64,000 nucleotides of DNA from Xestospongia muta. Lineage: Eukaryota > Porifera > Demospongiae > Haplosclerida > Petrosiidae. The notes below the pieces were generated by a model that worked only from the letters and a program-made list of their open reading frames with translations, had not been told where the DNA came from and made no database searches. This document shows positions 61,501 through 64,000 of this stretch, one piece after another; positions within the stretch are counted from its first letter, which is position 1; each line of letters opens with the position of its first letter. The stretch covers positions 3,710,618 to 3,774,617 of the forward strand of contig OY848917.1 in NCBI GenBank assembly GCA_963693285.1, read 5' to 3'. The position numbers and the translations under genes are program-made.

Positions 61501-61948
61501 ACTATCTGTGGCTACAAAATATGACCCTTACTTTATTCACATTTTTTTATTTTATACTCTAGATGATACTCTGAACTCTGATGTAGCTAGACGAGCTTTA
61601 GTTAAATGTACCAGTGCTATTGTTGAATCAACTATTGAACCCACTGTTCTAGCAAGGAGACTGGTTGAAAAAGAAGTTATTTCCGAGAACGTTTACAAGA
61701 TTGTAAAAGACAAGAAAACAGGAGATACAAGTACAGATCGTCTTGAACTGATTCTTGATGATCTAAAGGATCATGTCAAACACAATGCTAACACCTTCAT
61801 GATTTTCCTGGATATTTTAAGAGATGATAGTTTAAATCGACAAGACCTAGCTGACAAAATAATGTCAAAATATAAAGGTATGATATATTAGCTTTAGTTC
61901 TTTCTTTAGAGAATACTCATTTCTGTTTCAGAATTAGCTACATCATAA
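43572..61948 (+). CDS. Gene 3: ANK-Roc-COR-CARD receptor-like protein (complete)
   Basis: Exons: 43572-43604, 45305-45400, 46715-46813, 51102-51200, 55034-55132, 57646-57700, 58701-60382, 60671-61115, 61179-61232, 61329-61382, 61563-61877 and 61932-61948. Sum 3048 nt, frame intact, 1015 residues. Domain order and motifs as in gene 2, with positions shifted by one because ankyrin exon 1 has one more codon. The leader is MATKDGKKMNL. The effector half is almost identical to gene 1, while the ankyrin exons are strongly different. Without the last splice the protein ends at 61889-61891. Confidence 0.87.
43605..45304. other. Gene 3 intron 1
   Basis: 1.7 kb, nearly identical to gene 2 intron 1. 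No genes seen. Confidence 0.6.
45305..45400 (+). CDS. Gene 3 ankyrin exon 1
   Basis: 32 codons, phase 0 (LYYAALYGNIAKVKKAIENE). Differs from gene 2 in seven places, all altering the protein, including one extra Thr codon. Confidence 0.82.
45401..46714. other. Gene 3 intron 2 with about 230-bp extra segment
   Basis: Matches gene 2 intron 2 except for an insertion at about 46320-46553 that contains moderately GC-rich sequence (CAATTTGATTGGCCAGC) and ends in GTTAAA repeats. No coding domain recognised; possibly a small mobile element. Confidence 0.55.
46715..46813 (+). CDS. Gene 3 ankyrin exon 2
   Basis: 33 codons, phase 0 (TMLIGASAGG, QLVIYLLGMGA). Confidence 0.85.
46814..51101. other. Gene 3 intron 3 (repeat-rich)
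   Basis: 4.3 kb with BED relic copy 5, an unrecognised conserved block at 48450-48780, the left part of the exon module from 49262, and TATAAATACTGTTAATCTTG repeats at 48791 and 50029. A segment at 47190-47275 is extra relative to gene 2. Confidence 0.6.
47911..48045 (-). pseudogene. BED-type zinc finger relic, copy 5
   Basis: The only copy with GAGCAAAAT instead of the GAGTAAAAT stop, but it has lost one base just before, so the finger GICDICGNKVVTSGNTTNL is out of frame with the upstream VW part. Open frame 47901-48125 on the minus strand. Confidence 0.6.
49262..51218 (+). repeat. Exon+intron ankyrin module, gene 3, first copy
   Basis: Same module as 21912-23762. The part after the ankyrin exon is lost: 18 nt past the donor the sequence jumps straight into BED relic copy 6. 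Confidence 0.72.
51102..51200 (+). CDS. Gene 3 variable ankyrin exon (repeat 3)
   Basis: 33 codons, phase 0. Variable residues are L at codon 1, R at 2, Y at 8, R at 11, D at 12, N at 24, S at 27 and E at 33. Confidence 0.88.
51220..51360 (-). pseudogene. BED-type zinc finger relic, copy 6
   Basis: BED finger with the shared stop, truncated at the side next to the ankyrin exon. Confidence 0.58.
52297..52430 (-). pseudogene. BED-type zinc finger relic, copy 7
   Basis: Same relic with the shared stop. The larger block (about 52190-53000) is interrupted by a foldback insertion. Confidence 0.6.
52831..52980. mobile_element. Small foldback insertion inside BED relic copy 7
   Basis: The arms TTGTGTGCAACATGTTACATGG and its near reverse complement (CCATGCAACATGTTGCACAC region) can pair. 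TTATCAAAC occurs at both junctions, and the related site near 48440 is uninterrupted, so this is an insertion with a likely 9-bp target duplication. Confidence 0.5.
53928..55690 (+). repeat. Exon+intron ankyrin module, gene 3, second copy
   Basis: Carries the exon at 55034; near-identical to the other three modules outside the exon. Confidence 0.75.
55034..55132 (+). CDS. Gene 3 variable ankyrin exon (repeat 4)
   Basis: 33 codons, phase 0. Variable residues are W at codon 1, W at 8, S at 11, N at 12, T at 26, N at 32 and Q at 33. The 69 nt of intron before it are identical to those before the exon at 70. Confidence 0.88.
55862..56077 (+). pseudogene. FLYWCH-like relic frame (tentative)
   Basis: A 71-codon frame containing KLIHDRFTLNETVGYKQYTC and a second Cys (TLHCSKHF), suggestive of a FLYWCH-type finger found in some transposases. 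The copy near 51829-52018 has an in-frame TAA. The assignment is weak. Confidence 0.3.
56349..56485 (-). pseudogene. BED-type zinc finger relic, copy 8
   Basis: Same relic with the shared stop. Positional counterpart of copies 1 and 4. Confidence 0.6.
57646..57700 (+). CDS. Gene 3 terminal half-ankyrin exon
   Basis: 55 nt encoding YGKKPLDYIRNKETVQLL plus one base. Donor GTATGT. Confidence 0.82.
57701..58700. other. Gene 3 intron 6
   Basis: 1000 bp; lacks the segment matching 29610-30135 of gene 2. Nothing coding. Confidence 0.6.
58701..60382 (+). CDS. Gene 3 Roc GTPase + COR exon
   Basis: 1682 nt, uninterrupted, starting YGPVFKRG; GPPCVGKT, LDSGGQPQF and TYLD all present. The ATG at 58712 is simply a chance codon: it is out of frame with the acceptor-defined start but the downstream frame is the same as in gene 2. 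Confidence 0.85.
60671..61115 (+). CDS. Gene 3 COR-like continuation exon
   Basis: 445 nt beginning GIFPAMVVSLLGRKDKP. Unique change: HSVDLFG where genes 1 and 2 have HCEDLFG. Confidence 0.82.
61563..61877 (+). CDS. Gene 3 CARD-like exon
   Basis: 315 nt, CARD-like helical pattern as in genes 1 and 2. The upstream ATG at 61508 lies in the intron. Confidence 0.78.
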
Positions 61949-62872
61949 ATAGAAAAAGCAAAAGAAACCTTCACAACATTTCATTTCACTAACAAACAGT
62001 TGCACACATTTACAGCATTATATGTCAATGTTGACTTGGTTGTTGTCAAGTTAATAAGTATATATCTTATGTAAAGCCATTATTTTTAAAATTGGACTGT
62101 CTTAATAAACTATATGTTATAGTCTATTATATGATTTGATGTATTTGTTTTGATCAAATATCTCATGCAAACAGATTATGTCAATGTTACTCTTTTTATC
62201 TTTTATACCATTGGTATAATTCCTTTACTTAATAAATGATTTTTGAAGTATTAACATAAACATCAGTATATATGTATTATAACTTTTATTTAATAATTAT
62301 AAAGTGCATAGCTAATTGCAGCCTCAATAATAACTATTTCTGAGAAAAGTCTCATAAACAGAGAGGAGGAGGGGCTAATACAGTCCAAACTGCTCAGACC
62401 AGCTCCACTTTTAAAAATAGTACTTCTATCTGTTGAACAAGATATTAGGTATATAATCTTAATGACATTGGAATCAAAACATTATGACTTATTACCAATA
62501 CAACTGAGTCTACCTTATATAAGACTTGGATGATGTTGTTGTAAGAATTCCAGACAAGTAAACACTAATCCAAGTAAGACAATATAAGTGATTATATATG
62601 GAGCTAGTGTTTCTTTCTGTGCTGTAGAATAGCCACTGTCTGTATAATACAAATCTGTTAAAAGTAAGAAAGCAGGCCTGCAACACAATTGAATCAGGAG
62701 TCCATATCTTATAAGTGTTATGTTAGCACTTCATGGTACTGTTGTATCTATCACCACAATCCATTCTTAACTTATCTATCTATATACTTTGTACAATTTA
62801 GTCTTTTGTCTGTTCTTTATATTCACTCACCACAATGATAATACATGTATTAAGTACATGTAAATGTGTAGT

Positions 62873-64000
62873 GTTTATTAAAAATTAACTCATACATTTT
62901 ACCTAATACCAAGTGACATTATCAGTGTAATGACTGTTAATATATCAAACATTAAATGTCATTTGTTTTATTCCAGTCAATACATTTGCCTTTGTTGCAA
63001 TCTAATTTCTAATGTCATGGGACAAAATAAATGATACATTGTTTATAATTGATGTTCGTTTGGTTATAATGATAACACAATACATTGATGATGTATACAT
63101 GTACATAAAGACCTTACAACAAAAACTGTCAACTCTTCAGGAACAAGTAAGCTGAACTCAATCTTCTGTTAGTCCACTATAAGAGCAATATATAGAGATG
63201 TGGTTTCAGTTGTCCAAGTCATATTAACAAATATAATATTATTTTATCATATTATCATCTCTGTACAATAAGGATCACAGCTTTACTTGTATCAACTGGA
63301 GTATCTCTTATTAGTCTGGGAAGGTGATAGATGTCCATAGATGTCAGATCATACTGACCCGTAGGATTTAGTTGGGATTTTTGTCAAATAAATTAAAGAG
63401 AGTTATTACATATAAGTTATTTCTACCATACCAAATTGATGGGTCATCTAGTATATATAGACAACACATACAGATATGTCATAACACTATATACTCAGTA
63501 TATTGAATAAGTACATATACACTGTACTAAGAGATATAACACTGTAGAGCAGGTTTTAATACTGTTATTGTGGAGAAAATAACAGGAAGGGGTTGACTGT
63601 ATGTCATGTGACTGTCACATGACACAGACCCTAATCAGTCTGGTAACATTGAGTAGTAGACTAGTAGTCATTATTAACAATACAACTGAATCTACCTATA
63701 ATTGCTTTGCTAATGTCATGTTGTAAGAATTCTAGATAATTAAATTTAAAACAATCCAAAGAAAGATTAGTAAAATGAATAAACTTTCTAATTCACAAAA
63801 TTGCAAATGTACATTAAATGATACAATAAAAACAAATAATGTAAGTTTATTTTTTTACACAATCAAACAAATATAAACATGTCATACTCATAATTTACAT
63901 TAATATCATTATGTCATACATGTACATTTATGATACAATTTTAAGTAAATCAACACAATCAATTGCAATTTAAAACAATGCATCATTTATTTTGACAACA
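62873..64000. repeat. Long inverted repeat, copy 3 (cut by window end)
   Basis: Left arm complete, right arm begins near 63940. Confidence 0.55.
63603..63623. promoter_or_regulatory. Perfect palindrome, copy 3
   Basis: Third identical occurrence of the E-box-bearing 21-bp palindrome. Confidence 0.4.

Larger units (their letters stand above)
61949..64000. other. Gene 3 downstream region to window end
   Basis: AATAAA at 62104-62109, then the left arm of the long inverted repeat from 62873 and the palindrome at 63603-63623. The window stops before the place where the relic CARD exon and a third transposon copy would be expected. Confidence 0.65.

Noticed and set aside
1..64000. NLR with a NACHT domain
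   Set aside because: The P-loop is followed by DSGGQPQF and a COR-like region, not by Walker B and sensor motifs of NACHT.

Overview
This is an AT-rich eukaryotic window. Genes are split by GT-AG introns ranging from about 55 nt to 4 kb, and the introns are full of decayed transposons. The gene content points to an early-branching animal: an ankyrin + Roc/COR GTPase + CARD-like death-fold family, BED-finger hAT relics, and a HECT/integrase transposon. A demosponge similar to Amphimedon is my best guess; a cnidarian such as Hydra is not excluded. Nothing looks prokaryotic.

The window is a tandem array of a roughly 28 kb unit. Each unit holds one multi-exon gene on the + strand encoding ankyrin repeats, a Roc-like GTPase, COR-like regions, a Ser-rich linker and a CARD-like domain. 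Gene 1 is cut by the left edge (70-5616). Gene 2 (16356-33472) and gene 3 (43572-61948) are complete. Reading exons from splice signals gives unbroken frames of about 1014 and 1015 residues. The GTPase, COR and CARD exons are nearly identical between the copies. The ankyrin exons are not: one 33-codon exon type occurs five times, and 13 of its codons vary, every variable codon changing the amino acid, while the adjoining intron sequence is almost invariant. The variable positions lie largely on the ligand-facing surface of the repeat. I regard this as the most interesting signal: a tandem family of intracellular receptors with a diversified sensor and a conserved signalling half.

Between gene 1 and gene 2 (8289-15766), and at the same place between gene 2 and gene 3 (36191-42532), lies a decayed DNA transposon with inverted termini. 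It carries a HECT-like gene (with a UBZ-like zinc finger and a UIM-like motif) and a DDE integrase-like gene. It sits in a relic second CARD exon, so it landed before the unit was duplicated. After the duplication copy A took a 1.2 kb Helentron-like insertion, and copy B took a 130 bp insertion inside its integrase gene. A 445 bp hAT-type MITE also landed just downstream of copy B.

Introns and intergenic DNA hold eight relics of a BED-finger (hAT-like) element, a duplicated exon+intron module that carries each variable ankyrin exon, a 1.25 kb long inverted repeat downstream of every gene, and a conserved 21 bp palindrome inside it. No tRNA, rRNA or CRISPR array was seen. All function assignments are from motif recognition by eye.
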